A stretch of DNA of 64,000 nucleotides from Pontimicrobium aquaticum (GTDB taxonomy: Bacteria; Bacteroidota; Bacteroidia; Flavobacteriales; Flavobacteriaceae): the NCBI RefSeq assembly GCF_005047595.1, contig NZ_SUPL01000001.1, positions 248,001 to 312,000 on the forward strand, read 5' to 3'. Under the pieces are notes generated by a model. That model was not told the origin of the DNA. It did no database searches and saw only the letters and a list, made by a program, of their open reading frames with translations. Positions 8,329 to 17,305 of the stretch are shown in pieces. Within the stretch, counting starts at the first letter, position 1, and every line of letters begins with the position of its first letter. The position numbers and the translations under genes are program-made.

Positions 8329-9540
8329 TTATAAGAGAAACAAACTTGATGAAATTCCATCAATTAAAAATTTTCCTTTTTGGGTTGCTTGTAACTTCTC
8401 GATACAATTGCTATCGCAATCACTCGAAGTGACAATTAGTAATTGTTGATTAATAAATTCTTTTGAAGCTGTTAGTAAATGCTCTTTAAACTCAGACCCG
8501 AAATCTTCTTCAATTTTTAATAATGAAACTCCCCATATGGTTCTTAATCCTGTCATAACACACTCATTAAATCTATTTTTTTTAGTGAGTGTTTCAACTG
8601 TTGATGGTAGTTGGTTTTGTTGAATAGATTTGATGTATTTAGTATTATTAGCAATATTCCAGCTACGCTGATTATTATAAAACGAATGTGCTGAAGGACC
8701 AATGCCTAAATACGATTTTCCTTGCCAATAACTTGTATTGTGTTTAGAGAAATAATTAGGTTTTCCAAAATTTGAAATTTCATAATGCACAAAGCCTTGT
8801 TTATCGGTTTCAGCTATTAAATGATTAAAATGCTCTAAAGCTAATTCTTCATCTATTGGTGGATAGGTGCCTTTTTTTATAAAACTATCTAAGGCTGTTT
8901 TTGGCTCCACTGTTAAGGCATAACTAGAAATATGATTGACACCAAAGTTGAACGCTATTTTTAGGTTTTCATTCCATTTTTCTAAGCTCATGTTTGGGAT
9001 GCCATAAATTAAATCAATCGTGATATTATCAAAATAACGAGTTGCTTCCTTCAAACATTCTTTGGCTTCTGTTGCATTATGCGCACGATTCATGCTTTTT
9101 AAATCGTCTTCAAAGAAGGATTGAATACCAATACTCAATCGGTTGATTTGCGAATTAGCAAGTTCTTTTACTCGTTTTTCTGTTAAATCATCTGGATTGG
9201 CTTCTAATGTAATTTCGGGATTATCGACAACTTGATAGTTAGTGTAAACTGCATTAATTAGTAACGATAATTCTTCATTCGTCAATAATGATGGTGTGCC
9301 TCCACCAAAATAAATAGTTTCTATAGATTGATTTTGAAACTCCTCTTTTCGTAATTCCAATTCTTTTATTAAGGCATTAATGAGCTCTTCTTTTTTCTTT
9401 AATGAGGTAGAAAAATGAAAATCGCAATAGTGACACGCTTGTTTACAAAATGGTATGTGGATGTAGATAGCTGCCCCATCTAACTTCCCCAAAGGGGAAG
9501 AATTATTACTCAAATAATCTGAAATTTTTATGTTTTCCAT
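8329..9540 (-). CDS. hemW: HemW, radical SAM heme chaperone, carrying two inserted repeat relics
   Basis: A 403-residue protein with the HemW radical-SAM motif CKQACHYC directly after IYIHIPF, then YFGGGTPS, and the family's later LSIGIQSF and YEISNFGKP blocks. HemW binds heme and a 4Fe-4S cluster and is related to HemN but is not a coproporphyrinogen dehydrogenase. Two oddities: about 25 extra N-terminal residues before the expected A-I-Y-I-H start, including a palindromic DNA segment (9484-9500), and an extra 14 or so residues near the C-terminus (residues about 370-383) encoded by another palindromic repeat (8394-8433). Both keep the frame. An alternative start inside the IYIHIP region has no ATG, so the first ATG is used. 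Confidence 0.93.
   Translation of the reverse strand: MENIKISDYLSNNSSPLGKLDGAAIYIHIPFCKQACHYCDFHFSTSLKKKEELINALIKELELRKEEFQNQSIETIYFGGGTPSLLTNEELSLLINAVYTNYQVVDNPEITLEANPDDLTEKRVKELANSQINRLSIGIQSFFEDDLKSMNRAHNATEAKECLKEATRYFDNITIDLIYGIPNMSLEKWNENLKIAFNFGVNHISSYALTVEPKTALDSFIKKGTYPPIDEELALEHFNHLIAETDKQGFVHYEISNFGKPNYFSKHNTSYWQGKSYLGIGPSAHSFYNNQRSWNIANNTKYIKSIQQNQLPSTVETLTKKNRFNECVMTGLRTIWGVSLLKIEEDFGSEFKEHLLTASKEFINQQLLIVTSSDCDSNCIEKLQATQKGKFLIDGISSSLFLL
8394..8433. repeat. Palindromic interspersed repeat inside hemW (3' part)
   Basis: The 40-bp segment contains nested inverted repeats: outer arms ACTTCTCGA and TCGAAGT, and an inner ATTGC-TATC-GCAAT hairpin. It resembles the tcga-armed dispersed palindromes commonly seen between genes in flavobacteria. 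Here it codes for about 14 residues of HemW. The resemblance is from memory of such genomes; no second copy was found in this window. Confidence 0.6.
9473..9500. repeat. Palindromic interspersed repeat inside hemW (5' part)
   Basis: CTTCCCC-AAA-GGGGAAG (9484-9500) is a perfect 7-bp-arm palindrome followed by a GGGGC block at 9473-9477 on the other strand. This is the form of a common Bacteroidota dispersed repeat. It codes for SSPLGKLDGA near the HemW N-terminus, directly before the conserved radical-SAM domain. Confidence 0.55.
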
Positions 9541-9576
9541 GCTAATCGAAACCTATCTGACTGCAACTGCATACTG

Positions 9577-10128
9577 CTAACTTATTTTTTTAGAATTCTG
9601 TTTTACAAAACTCTCCCAACCTGAATAGCTTTTACCAACATTGACACGTCCTGAGTTGTAAAAATGACATACTGCTGCTGCTAGACCATCTGTCGCATCT
9701 AGATTTTTTGGTAATGTTTTTAATCCTAAAGTACTTTGCAACATTTTGGCGACTTGCTCTTTACTTGCATTACCGTTTCCAGTAATGGCCATTTTAATCT
9801 TTTTTGGTAAATATTCGGTAATTGGAATTTGTCTTGACAAGCCAGCTGCCATAGCAACACCTTGTGCTCTACCTAGTTTTAACATACTTTGTACGTTCTT
9901 ACCGAAAAAAGGTGCTTCGATAGCTATTTCATCTGGGTGATGCGTATCGATAAGTTCTATAGTGCGTTCAAAAATGAGTTTTAATTTTAAGTAATGATCG
10001 CTATACTTTTTTAAATCCAACTCGTTAAGTTGCAAAAACTGCATTTGCTTACCAACTACTTTTATAAGCCCAAAACCCATAATGGTTGTCCCAGGATCTA
10101 TTCCTAATATAATTTGTTCTTTAGCCAT
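9577..10128 (-). CDS. ruvC: RuvC, Holliday junction endonuclease
   Basis: A 183-residue RNase-H-fold nuclease. The catalytic acidic residues are visible in [12 protein letters not shown] (first Asp), AIEAPFFG (Glu) and [12 protein letters not shown] (late Asp pair with nearby His). It cuts four-way junctions made by RuvAB during recombinational repair. Its ATG overlaps the stop of the upstream outer-membrane gene by one base (TAATG). The length is normal for flavobacterial RuvC. Confidence 0.96.
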   Translation of the reverse strand: MAKEQIILGIDPGTTIMGFGLIKVVGKQMQFLQLNELDLKKYSDHYLKLKLIFERTIELIDTHHPDEIAIEAPFFGKNVQSMLKLGRAQGVAMAAGLSRQIPITEYLPKKIKMAITGNGNASKEQVAKMLQSTLGLKTLPKNLDATDGLAAAVCHFYNSGRVNVGKSYSGWESFVKQNSKKIS

Positions 10129-10772
10129 TAATTACAATATCTACAACCACTTAAAGCTACTGAAAGTCCAACTGTGGCATACATTAAATCTCCATTAAAT
10201 GAGTAACCGTCTGTTACAACATCATACTTTACTTTATTCGTGAAACTTTTTGCATAAGCTACATCTACAAACAAAGACAACTTACGCGATAAGCTATAAT
10301 ACACTTCCAATCCTATCAATCCATTTAAATACGTATAGGTATTCTCAGAATCATTTAATAGTGGCTTAGTAAAACTTACTCCTGGTCCTGCATGTGCTTG
10401 GATTGACATTTCTTGAGGCAAAAAACTCAATAAATCATTAAAATCATACACCACTTGCGCATTAACACGTGTATAATTTAATTTAAATTTCTGTGAGCCT
10501 TCATCACTTTTTGACCTGTTATAACCAACATCCAGTTTTGCCCCTAATTTGTTAGGCTTAAACATATAACGAACACCAAAATTAATGGTTGGTAAGTTGA
10601 TGTCTTTAGCAAAATAGCCATCATTTTTGCCATTATCAATTGGGTTATTTACTCCAACTGCCAATTGTAATCGTATCTTTTCGGAATCGCCTTGAGCAAA
10701 ACTAAAGGATATGACGCTAAATAGAAGTAAACAAAGTAAAGGTCGTTTATATTTATTTTTTATAAAGGTCAT
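10128..10772 (-). CDS. Outer-membrane beta-barrel protein
   Basis: A 214-residue protein with a signal peptide (ending near ISFSFAQ) followed by alternating amphipathic strands (GVNNPIDNG ... [23 protein letters not shown] ... [13 protein letters not shown] ... [24 protein letters not shown]), the look of a small OmpA/OmpW-like eight-stranded barrel. Ends in a CRYCN tail with two cysteines, unusual for a barrel. Upstream of and coupled to ruvC. Function unknown. Confidence 0.75.
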   Translation of the reverse strand: MTFIKNKYKRPLLCLLLFSVISFSFAQGDSEKIRLQLAVGVNNPIDNGKNDGYFAKDINLPTINFGVRYMFKPNKLGAKLDVGYNRSKSDEGSQKFKLNYTRVNAQVVYDFNDLLSFLPQEMSIQAHAGPGVSFTKPLLNDSENTYTYLNGLIGLEVYYSLSRKLSLFVDVAYAKSFTNKVKYDVVTDGYSFNGDLMYATVGLSVALSGCRYCN

Positions 10773-10801
10773 TTACAATAATAGTTTTAATTTGTGACAA
10801 A

Positions 10802-11779
10802 ATGATTAGCAGAATTCCATACAAAACTAAGCAATTCTTTTTTGTACTTATTAAGTTAAGCATTGTAGTTGGTGCTGCCTATTTTATTTATGACAAACTT
10901 GTAAATAATAAGGAATTAGATTTTTTAGTCTTTGTTGATTTTTTAGTTAAAAATGGTGCTTTTTCGCTCAAAAACATCATTTTTTTATTGGTTTTAACCA
11001 TTTTTAATTGGTTTTTTGAAATTTTAAAATGGCAAAATTTAGTAAAATCTATTACTCAAATCTCATTTTTAGAAGCATTTAAACAAAGTTTAGCATCGCA
11101 TACAGCATCTTTATTTACGCCAAATAGGATTGGAGATTATGCGGCTAAAACTATATATTTTAGAAGTGACCAACGCAAAAAAATAGTCCTTTTAAATTTA
11201 ATTGGCAATATGGTTCAGATGAGTATAACCCTTTTATTTGGAATTGTTGGCTTTTATATATTTATTTCTCAATATGAGGTTGATATTTCTTATTACAAAC
11301 TAGTTAGACTATTAACCTACGCTTTAATAGGCGTTGTTGCTATAGGGTTTGGTGTGTCGCATAAACGATTTAGTATCAAAGGATTTTCGTTTTTAAAAAT
11401 ATGGACGTTTGTAAGGAGTGTGTCTGCAAAAATTCACCTGAAAAATATAGCCTATTCCTTGTTTAGATATCTTATTTTTTCATTTCAATTTTATTATCTA
11501 TATATAGTATTTGGAGTAGATATTACCTACATAAACGCCATGGTTTTAATATGTACCATGTACCTCTTGGTTTCTATTATACCAACCATATTTATTTTTG
11601 ATGTTATCGTTAAAGGGAGTGTAGCTTTGTACATATTTGGTTTTGTCGAAATCAATAATATTACCATTTTAAGCGTTACTACACTAATGTGGCTATTAAA
11701 CTTTGTACTTCCAAGTGTGTTTGGAAGCTACTATGTACTTAATTTTAATTTGCCAACTGCTTCTAACATCGATGACTAA
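10802..11779 (+). CDS. Lysylphosphatidylglycerol-synthase-type integral membrane protein
   Basis: A 325-residue polytopic protein with about eight hydrophobic helices and the charged motif SHTASLFTPNRIGDYAAKT (residues about 99-117) that marks the LPG synthase TM/YbhN (UPF0104-like) family. Relatives of this family move or modify lipid-linked substrates. The stop TAA is directly followed by the ATG of a GT2 gene, so the pair is likely co-transcribed and may act on one glycolipid. Exact substrate unknown. Confidence 0.85.
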   Translation: MISRIPYKTKQFFFVLIKLSIVVGAAYFIYDKLVNNKELDFLVFVDFLVKNGAFSLKNIIFLLVLTIFNWFFEILKWQNLVKSITQISFLEAFKQSLASHTASLFTPNRIGDYAAKTIYFRSDQRKKIVLLNLIGNMVQMSITLLFGIVGFYIFISQYEVDISYYKLVRLLTYALIGVVAIGFGVSHKRFSIKGFSFLKIWTFVRSVSAKIHLKNIAYSLFRYLIFSFQFYYLYIVFGVDITYINAMVLICTMYLLVSIIPTIFIFDVIVKGSVALYIFGFVEINNITILSVTTLMWLLNFVLPSVFGSYYVLNFNLPTASNIDD

Positions 11780-12904
11780 ATGATTTTTATCATTATAATT
11801 ACAACCGTTTTATATAGCCTTTTGATAGGTAGTTTTGTTATTGGATTTAACAAAATAAGAATGTTTAACGAACCTTTTTTGAGACACTTAACGCGATTCA
11901 CTATTATAGTCCCTTTTAGAAATGAAGAAGAACATTTATCCGATCTAATCAAGTCTTTAGAAAGTTTAAACTACCCTAAAAATCATTTCGAAGTGATCTT
12001 TGTAGATGATGATTCTACTGACAATTCTGTGGAACTAAGCTCAAGACTATTAAGTTGTTCGCAATTAGATTTTCAAATTATAAAAAATAATCGTGCATCT
12101 AATTCACCAAAAAAAGATGCTATTACCACAGCCATTAAAAAAGCTAAGTACCATTGGATTGCAACCACTGATGCCGACTGTGAAGTGCCCAATACATGGT
12201 TAGAAATAAGCAACTCCTTTATCAACAGTTATGATGTTGCCATGATAGTTGCGCCTGTTGTTTTTAAATCTTCAGATTCATTTTTCAACCAATTTCAAGC
12301 CTTAGATATGTTAAGTCTTCAGGCTGCAACTATTGGAGGCTTTGGTCTCTCATTTCCTTTTTTATGTAATGGTGCCAATTTAATGTATCGAAAAGACTTA
12401 TTTAAAGAACTTAATGGCTTTGAAAACAATGACGACATTGCCAGTGGTGATGATATTTTTTTGCTTGAAAAAGCAATAAAAAAATACCCAGAATTAGTTA
12501 AGTATATGAAGTCTAAAAATGCTATAGTTTTTACTAAGGTAGAAACATCTTTATCTGACCTTATACAACAACGTATTCGTTGGGCTTCAAAAACAAGTAC
12601 TTACAAAAATGCGTTTGGGAAGTTTGTTGGCTTACTAGTTTTATTGGTGAATGCTCTAATTGTCATTACTCTTTTTTTAAGTGTTTTTGGTTTATTTTAC
12701 TGGCTTTACTTTGTTGCTGTTTTAATACTAAAACTATCTGTAGATTATATACTACTGTATAAATCGGTTAACTTTTTTAATCAAAAACATCTTTTAAACA
12801 ATTACTTTTTTAGTGGTTTACTATATCCGTTTTTTGTTGTTTTTATTGCTTTTAAAGCAATGTTCTCAACATACAAATGGAAAGATAGAAGTTTTAAAAA
12901 ATAA
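11780..12904 (+). CDS. GT2 family glycosyltransferase, membrane-bound
   Basis: A 374-residue processive-type GT2: an N-terminal TM helix, the GT-A domain (FTIIVPFRNEEEHLSDLI, DDDST, then ATTDADCEVP as the DxD), a QQRIRWASK motif (QxxRW variant), and C-terminal TM helices. It follows the LPG-synthase-like membrane protein with no gap. The product could be a glycolipid or short polysaccharide; no other polymer genes follow, so a glycolipid is more likely. Class is clear, product is inferred. Confidence 0.9.
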   Translation: MIFIIIITTVLYSLLIGSFVIGFNKIRMFNEPFLRHLTRFTIIVPFRNEEEHLSDLIKSLESLNYPKNHFEVIFVDDDSTDNSVELSSRLLSCSQLDFQIIKNNRASNSPKKDAITTAIKKAKYHWIATTDADCEVPNTWLEISNSFINSYDVAMIVAPVVFKSSDSFFNQFQALDMLSLQAATIGGFGLSFPFLCNGANLMYRKDLFKELNGFENNDDIASGDDIFLLEKAIKKYPELVKYMKSKNAIVFTKVETSLSDLIQQRIRWASKTSTYKNAFGKFVGLLVLLVNALIVITLFLSVFGLFYWLYFVAVLILKLSVDYILLYKSVNFFNQKHLLNNYFFSGLLYPFFVVFIAFKAMFSTYKWKDRSFKK

Positions 12905-12921
12905 GTATCTTTCTAATCGAT

Positions 12922-13662
12922 ATGCAAAAACTATCTAATTATAAAACGTCTAATCCTGCGTTTTCCAATTATTTCTGGAAAAACAACCCAAACACTTCAA
13001 AAACGATGAGTGTTAGAGGTATTATTATTAAATCGATAGTTTGCATTTTTATTATTGCTTTAATAACTGGTTTTATTTGGAAATTATATGATAATGGTAC
13101 CAATGTAAGGTGGTTTACTTTAGGAGGAATGCTCGCTGCGATAATAATAAGTATCGTTATTTCGGTAAGGCAACATTGGTCGCATGTTTTAGTGCCATTA
13201 TATGCCATTGCAAAAGGCTGTTTTTTAGGTGGGTTTAGTGCTTTTATAAAAGCGAAGTATCCTGAACTGCCTTTTCAAGCCATTGGTGTTACCATTATTA
13301 CCTTTTTTACCATTTTAGTATTGTATCAAACACAGATTATAGTCCTTACCAAAAAACTTAGAAGTGTTATTATTACTGCTGCTCTCTCAATATTTATCGT
13401 GTATTTCATTTCATTTATTTTAAGCCTTTTCGGTATAAGGTCATTTCTTTGGGGAACCTCCTGGTTAGCAATTGTGTTTAACATTATTGCAGCAACAGTC
13501 GCTGCATTTACATTGCTGTTAGACTTTAATTATATTGAAAAACATAAGAATAAAGCCGACAAATACAAAGAATGGATTGCCACTTGGGGATTATTAGTAT
13601 CACTCGTTTGGTTATATACCGAGATTTTAAGACTTATGAGAAAATTTGCTATTAAATTTTAA
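12922..13662 (+). CDS. Bax inhibitor-1/YccA-like membrane protein
   Basis: A 246-residue protein with seven hydrophobic segments and a hydrophilic N-terminus (SNPAFSNYFWKNNPNTSKTM) as in flavobacterial Bax inhibitor-1/YccA family members. Visible family cues are FSAFIKAKYPE and the late LDFNYIEKH and TWGLLVSLVWLYTEILRL helices. Family members include a calcium-leak channel and protease modulators. It ends exactly where the convergent lipoprotein gene ends (13662/13663), leaving no space for a terminator. Co-transcription with the GT2 gene (17 bp) is likely. Confidence 0.85.
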   Translation: MQKLSNYKTSNPAFSNYFWKNNPNTSKTMSVRGIIIKSIVCIFIIALITGFIWKLYDNGTNVRWFTLGGMLAAIIISIVISVRQHWSHVLVPLYAIAKGCFLGGFSAFIKAKYPELPFQAIGVTIITFFTILVLYQTQIIVLTKKLRSVIITAALSIFIVYFISFILSLFGIRSFLWGTSWLAIVFNIIAATVAAFTLLLDFNYIEKHKNKADKYKEWIATWGLLVSLVWLYTEILRLMRKFAIKF

Positions 13663-14145
13663 CTATTCTACCTTGATTATGATTGGGATTTTAAACTCAG
13701 TCTTTACTTGCTGGCCTCTTTTAATAGCTGGAGAAATTTCAGGTAAATTATTAAGACTTTCGATTAAAAAGGTATTGATATCAGGTATTTGAGAAGTAAT
13801 GTTAGGATTATCTTCAATACTTAATACTCGTAAATCTCCTTTTTCTGAAATAGAAAAAGACATGTTTATCGTGTCGTTTAAATCTTTTGTAACCACAATT
13901 TTTCTTAGTGCTAACTGCGACATAATATGGTTTGTAAGTGTTGTCTGAAAACATTGCTTACGAAGTTCTTTTGTACCTGAGTTATTACAATTATCAAACG
14001 AAGGATATTCATCAACATCGTTCCAATTAAACGTTTCGAGTTCCTCATTGATAATATCCTGAGTATTTACCTTTTTCTTTTCAAAATAATCGCAAGAGGT
14101 TAGGCAAATAATTAAAACAAAAAACTTTAGGTACTTCATTTTCAA
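13663..14145 (-). CDS. Lipoprotein with a single TonB-C-like unit
   Basis: A 160-residue protein with a lipobox (FFVLIICLTSC). The rest reads like one of the repeat units in the neighbouring BlaR1-like protein: a cysteine-bearing YPSFDNC ... LRKQCFQTTLTNHI stretch and an N-terminal-truncated IPIIIKV end. Such units resemble TonB C-terminal domains but lack the TonB partner features here. Presumably exported and lipid-anchored next to a membrane receptor of the same fold. Function unknown. Confidence 0.7.
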   Translation of the reverse strand: MKMKYLKFFVLIICLTSCDYFEKKKVNTQDIINEELETFNWNDVDEYPSFDNCNNSGTKELRKQCFQTTLTNHIMSQLALRKIVVTKDLNDTINMSFSISEKGDLRVLSIEDNPNITSQIPDINTFLIESLNNLPEISPAIKRGQQVKTEFKIPIIIKVE

Positions 14146-14222
14146 AAACTGAAGTGGAAAAGTACGATTTTTTTAAATCAATCGGTGGTTTGGTGCTTTT
14201 CTTCTTTTAGTTTGTATTAACA

Positions 14223-14254
14223 AAAAAGCCAAAGTTATAATAACTAAGGCTTTT
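14223..14254 (-). terminator. Rho-independent terminator after the BlaR1-like gene
   Basis: AAAAAGCC ... AGTTAT ... ATAACT ... GGCTTTT forms a long stem with a T-rich run on the minus strand. It lies 41 bp after the stop of the minus-strand receptor gene. Confidence 0.75.
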
Positions 14255-14294
14255 CAATTTACACCAATAATGTTTCAAATAAATGTATAACCAA

Positions 14295-16928
14295 CTAATT
14301 TTTCTTTTTCTCTAACTCATAAATTATTGGTACAGAATATGGTACAATTACGGTTTCACCATTGTGCTTTCCGGGTGTCATTTTTGGCAGTAATTTTATA
14401 ACTCTAATGGCTTCTTTTTCCAATTCTGGGTGCTTAGCTCTGGCTCTAATATTTGTGATATCTCCTGTTTTACTAATTTTAAACATGGTAGGCACTTTTT
14501 GTCTTGGTAATAAATCAAGATCTTTAGGTAAGTTTTTACCAAACTCGTTTAAAATAAAGTTTGAAATACCCTCGGTTGTACATTTTCTTAATTCTTCCCT
14601 AGAGGTTTTTGATTTACAACCAGGATATATAGGCATTTCATCAATGACTGCAAAAGGAACTTCTTTATGGTTTTGTTGGTTTTTTACTTCATTTTTGTTT
14701 TTATTAGATTCTATTACTTCTCTATTTACTTGAAAAATAATTGGTAATGAATAAGGCACTACCACTGTTTTGCCTTTTTGCTTTCCAGGAATCATTTTTG
14801 GCAGGCTTTTAATCACTCGTTTAGCTTCTTCTTCTAATCTTGAGTGTGGTGCTCTTGCTTTAACATCTTCAATATTACCTTCTGTATTAATTTTGAACAT
14901 GACCCTTATCATTTGTCTTCCTAACAATCCTAAGTCTTTAGCTAAATCTGAATTAAAGTTTTTTATAACATGCTTTGTAATGGCATCCGAAGTACATTTT
15001 CTTCTTTCATCGGCGGATAGAGTTTTGCAATCTTCAAACATTGGTGGTTGTTCTATAACAGCATAAGGTATTTCAATCTCATTTAGCATTCTTAACTTGG
15101 CCTCTTCCTGTTTGACTTTATTGCCATTAGTAGGTTTGTCGTCTGTTTTGTCGGCTACTTCAAAAATAATAGGTAAGGAATAAGGCACTACCACTGTTTT
15201 GCCTTTTTGCTTTCCAGGAATCATTTTTGGCAGGCTTTTAATCACTCGTTTAGCTTCTTCTTCTAATTTTGGATGTGCTGCTCTTGCCATTACACTTACA
15301 ATATCGCCTTCCTGATTAATTTTGAACATGACCCTTATCATTTGTCTTCCTGACAAACCTAATTCTTTAGCTAAATCTATGTTGAAATTTTGTTGTACAT
15401 GATTTGTGATAGCGTTAGAAGTACATTTTCTTCTTTCATCTGCGGATAGAGTTTCGCAATCTTCAAACATTGGTGGTTGTTCTATCACAGCATATGGTAT
15501 TTCCACTTCATCAATCATTACTAATTCTTGTTGTCTAGGTTTATTATTATCCTTGCTAAAGGAAGCTGTCATATTCTTACTCTCGATAATTAGTTTTTTA
15601 TAATAGTTGTTATTCTTAATTAATGCCATTTTTTCATCATACTCTTTTTGTTTAGCTGTTGTTAAATTGCTAAAATCATCAACGACTATTCTTAGAGTCG
15701 AAGGTGCAGCGTTATCTTCCCATTCTTTTTTGGCTATTTCAGTTTTTTTATAAGCTAAATAATCATCGTAGTCTCCTTTAATTATTCCAAATCCACTATG
15801 AATTTTTTCTGTTAATCCTTCTACTACGTCTGATGGTAATCTTTTTGGGTTTTCATCAATATATTTCTGATAAGCCATAAACTTATAATATTCTTCTTCT
15901 GAAAGCCTATACTTATTATAATCAGGTAAATACTCATCAGCAATTTGTTTAAGCGATACACCTTCCTTTTCTTTCTTTAATAATTCTTTATAAAATTTCT
16001 CTTTTAGCTTTTTCTGAGATATTTTCTGACTTGTTTCACTAGGAATTTTGTTGTCTTGTGCATAAGATGAACTATACATTAACATTCCTAACACCACTGG
16101 AATCAGCAACGCATATTTAAGCTTTAGTATTTGTTTTGATTTTGATTTAGATAACATCATGATTCGTTTTTTAATTAATGATTTTTTAAAAAATGCATTG
16201 ATAAATGACACATTTTGCGTTTCAAAAACCTGTGTTAATAAATTTTGATAATAGTCTGATTTGTTTTGTGTTTTCAAAGCTTCTTGGTCTGCTATAAATT
16301 CATGCAAAGAGCGAATTCGTGCTTGGTACATATATACCAATGGGTTAAACCAAAATAGTATGCGTTGTAGCTCGAAGAACAATAAATCTAAAGTGTGTTT
16401 TTGCGTTACATGCACCAGCTCATGTTTTATAATGACTTTTTGTTCTTCTTTTTTTAGATTGGCTCCTAAAAACACATAATGAAAAAAAGAAAATGCCGAG
16501 GTGCTGTTTATTAATTCCACTAACAATACATTACCCTTCCAACGCTTTGGGTTTTTGTAAATAAGTATAAAAATGTGTGTGATTTTAAAAAGAAACAACA
16601 AGCAAGCCAACATAACTCCTAAGTAAAATATAGTTTCTAAATCCCAAGAAACAGCTTGTTCGGTAATTTCAACTTCTGGCAATACTACGGTTGTATTATT
16701 AATCGCTTTGTTTCCTATAAACACTTCTGGCAAGGCAACCACATAATCTTTAGGTACAATTTCTTTAAAAGCCGTTACTTTAATAAATGGTAAGATTAAG
16801 GACAATATAGAGGTGCCGATTAAATAAAACCTGTTCCAGTTAAAAAAGGTTTCCTTTTTTAAAAACACATCATAGACCAATAAAAAGAACACCTGAAATG
16901 CTATAATTTGAATAATATATTGTACCAT
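14295..16928 (-). CDS. BlaR1-like M56 metallopeptidase receptor with three TonB-C-like units
   Basis: An 877-residue membrane protein. The N-terminal ~300 residues have four TM helices and the M56 zinc-peptidase site HELVHVTQKH; a long charged helical linker follows (residues about 300-460). The C-terminal half holds three similar units (about residues 470-590, 615-735, 765-870), each with a C-x8-11-R-R/L-K-C segment and an ending like VPYSLPIIF. In other Bacteroidota such C-terminal units follow M56 receptors. The receptor should sense a periplasmic signal and trigger loss of BlaI repression. It is 2 bp downstream of blaI (16928/16931). Beta-lactam sensing is not shown by the sequence: no penicillin-binding domain was seen. 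Confidence 0.85.
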   Translation of the reverse strand: MVQYIIQIIAFQVFFLLVYDVFLKKETFFNWNRFYLIGTSILSLILPFIKVTAFKEIVPKDYVVALPEVFIGNKAINNTTVVLPEVEITEQAVSWDLETIFYLGVMLACLLFLFKITHIFILIYKNPKRWKGNVLLVELINSTSAFSFFHYVFLGANLKKEEQKVIIKHELVHVTQKHTLDLLFFELQRILFWFNPLVYMYQARIRSLHEFIADQEALKTQNKSDYYQNLLTQVFETQNVSFINAFFKKSLIKKRIMMLSKSKSKQILKLKYALLIPVVLGMLMYSSSYAQDNKIPSETSQKISQKKLKEKFYKELLKKEKEGVSLKQIADEYLPDYNKYRLSEEEYYKFMAYQKYIDENPKRLPSDVVEGLTEKIHSGFGIIKGDYDDYLAYKKTEIAKKEWEDNAAPSTLRIVVDDFSNLTTAKQKEYDEKMALIKNNNYYKKLIIESKNMTASFSKDNNKPRQQELVMIDEVEIPYAVIEQPPMFEDCETLSADERRKCTSNAITNHVQQNFNIDLAKELGLSGRQMIRVMFKINQEGDIVSVMARAAHPKLEEEAKRVIKSLPKMIPGKQKGKTVVVPYSLPIIFEVADKTDDKPTNGNKVKQEEAKLRMLNEIEIPYAVIEQPPMFEDCKTLSADERRKCTSDAITKHVIKNFNSDLAKDLGLLGRQMIRVMFKINTEGNIEDVKARAPHSRLEEEAKRVIKSLPKMIPGKQKGKTVVVPYSLPIIFQVNREVIESNKNKNEVKNQQNHKEVPFAVIDEMPIYPGCKSKTSREELRKCTTEGISNFILNEFGKNLPKDLDLLPRQKVPTMFKISKTGDITNIRARAKHPELEKEAIRVIKLLPKMTPGKHNGETVIVPYSVPIIYELEKKKN
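14748..15267. repeat. Intragenic duplicated unit in the receptor gene
   Basis: A run of about 90 bases at 14748-14837 recurs at 15177-15266, offset by 429 bp (143 codons), and the wider units are clearly similar at protein level. The near-identity of the core against weaker similarity in the flanks suggests recent duplication or gene conversion within the gene. Confidence 0.75.
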
Positions 16929-16930
16929 AA

Positions 16931-17290
16931 CTATTCCTTTTTATTGATTTCCTTCAATACCGATTCCAACTCGTTTAAATTAATATCGTTCTTTTTTACA
17001 AAAAACGACACCATACTTTTAAATGACCCTTGAAAGTAATTATCTACCAATTTATTTAGAGATTGATTGCTGTAATCCTGCTGCTGCACTAGAGGAAAGT
17101 ATATATGTCCTTTGCCTTTCTTCTCATAATCAACAAAGCCTTTACTTTCAAGAATTCTAACAATTGTTGATACTGTATTATAAGCAGGTTTGGGTTCTGG
17201 AAGCACTTCTATAATGGCTTTTACATTAGCCTTTTTTAATTGCCATAGCACTTGCATAATATCTTCTTCGGCTTTTGTTAACTGTTTCAT
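16931..17290 (-). CDS. BlaI/MecI/CopY family repressor
   Basis: A 119-residue winged-helix repressor: KQLTKAEEDIMQVLWQLKKAN at the N-terminus, the recognition region PAYNTVSTIVRILESKGFVD and the wing YEKKGKGHIYFPLV, then a dimerisation tail that includes the usual cleavage region. It probably represses itself and the M56 receptor gene through the three operators upstream at 17306-17373. The receptor would relieve it. The target may extend to the divergent gene at 17435. Confidence 0.93.
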   Translation of the reverse strand: MKQLTKAEEDIMQVLWQLKKANVKAIIEVLPEPKPAYNTVSTIVRILESKGFVDYEKKGKGHIYFPLVQQQDYSNQSLNKLVDNYFQGSFKSMVSFFVKKNDINLNELESVLKEINKKE

Positions 17291-17305
17291 GAATTGATAA
17301 TTTTA

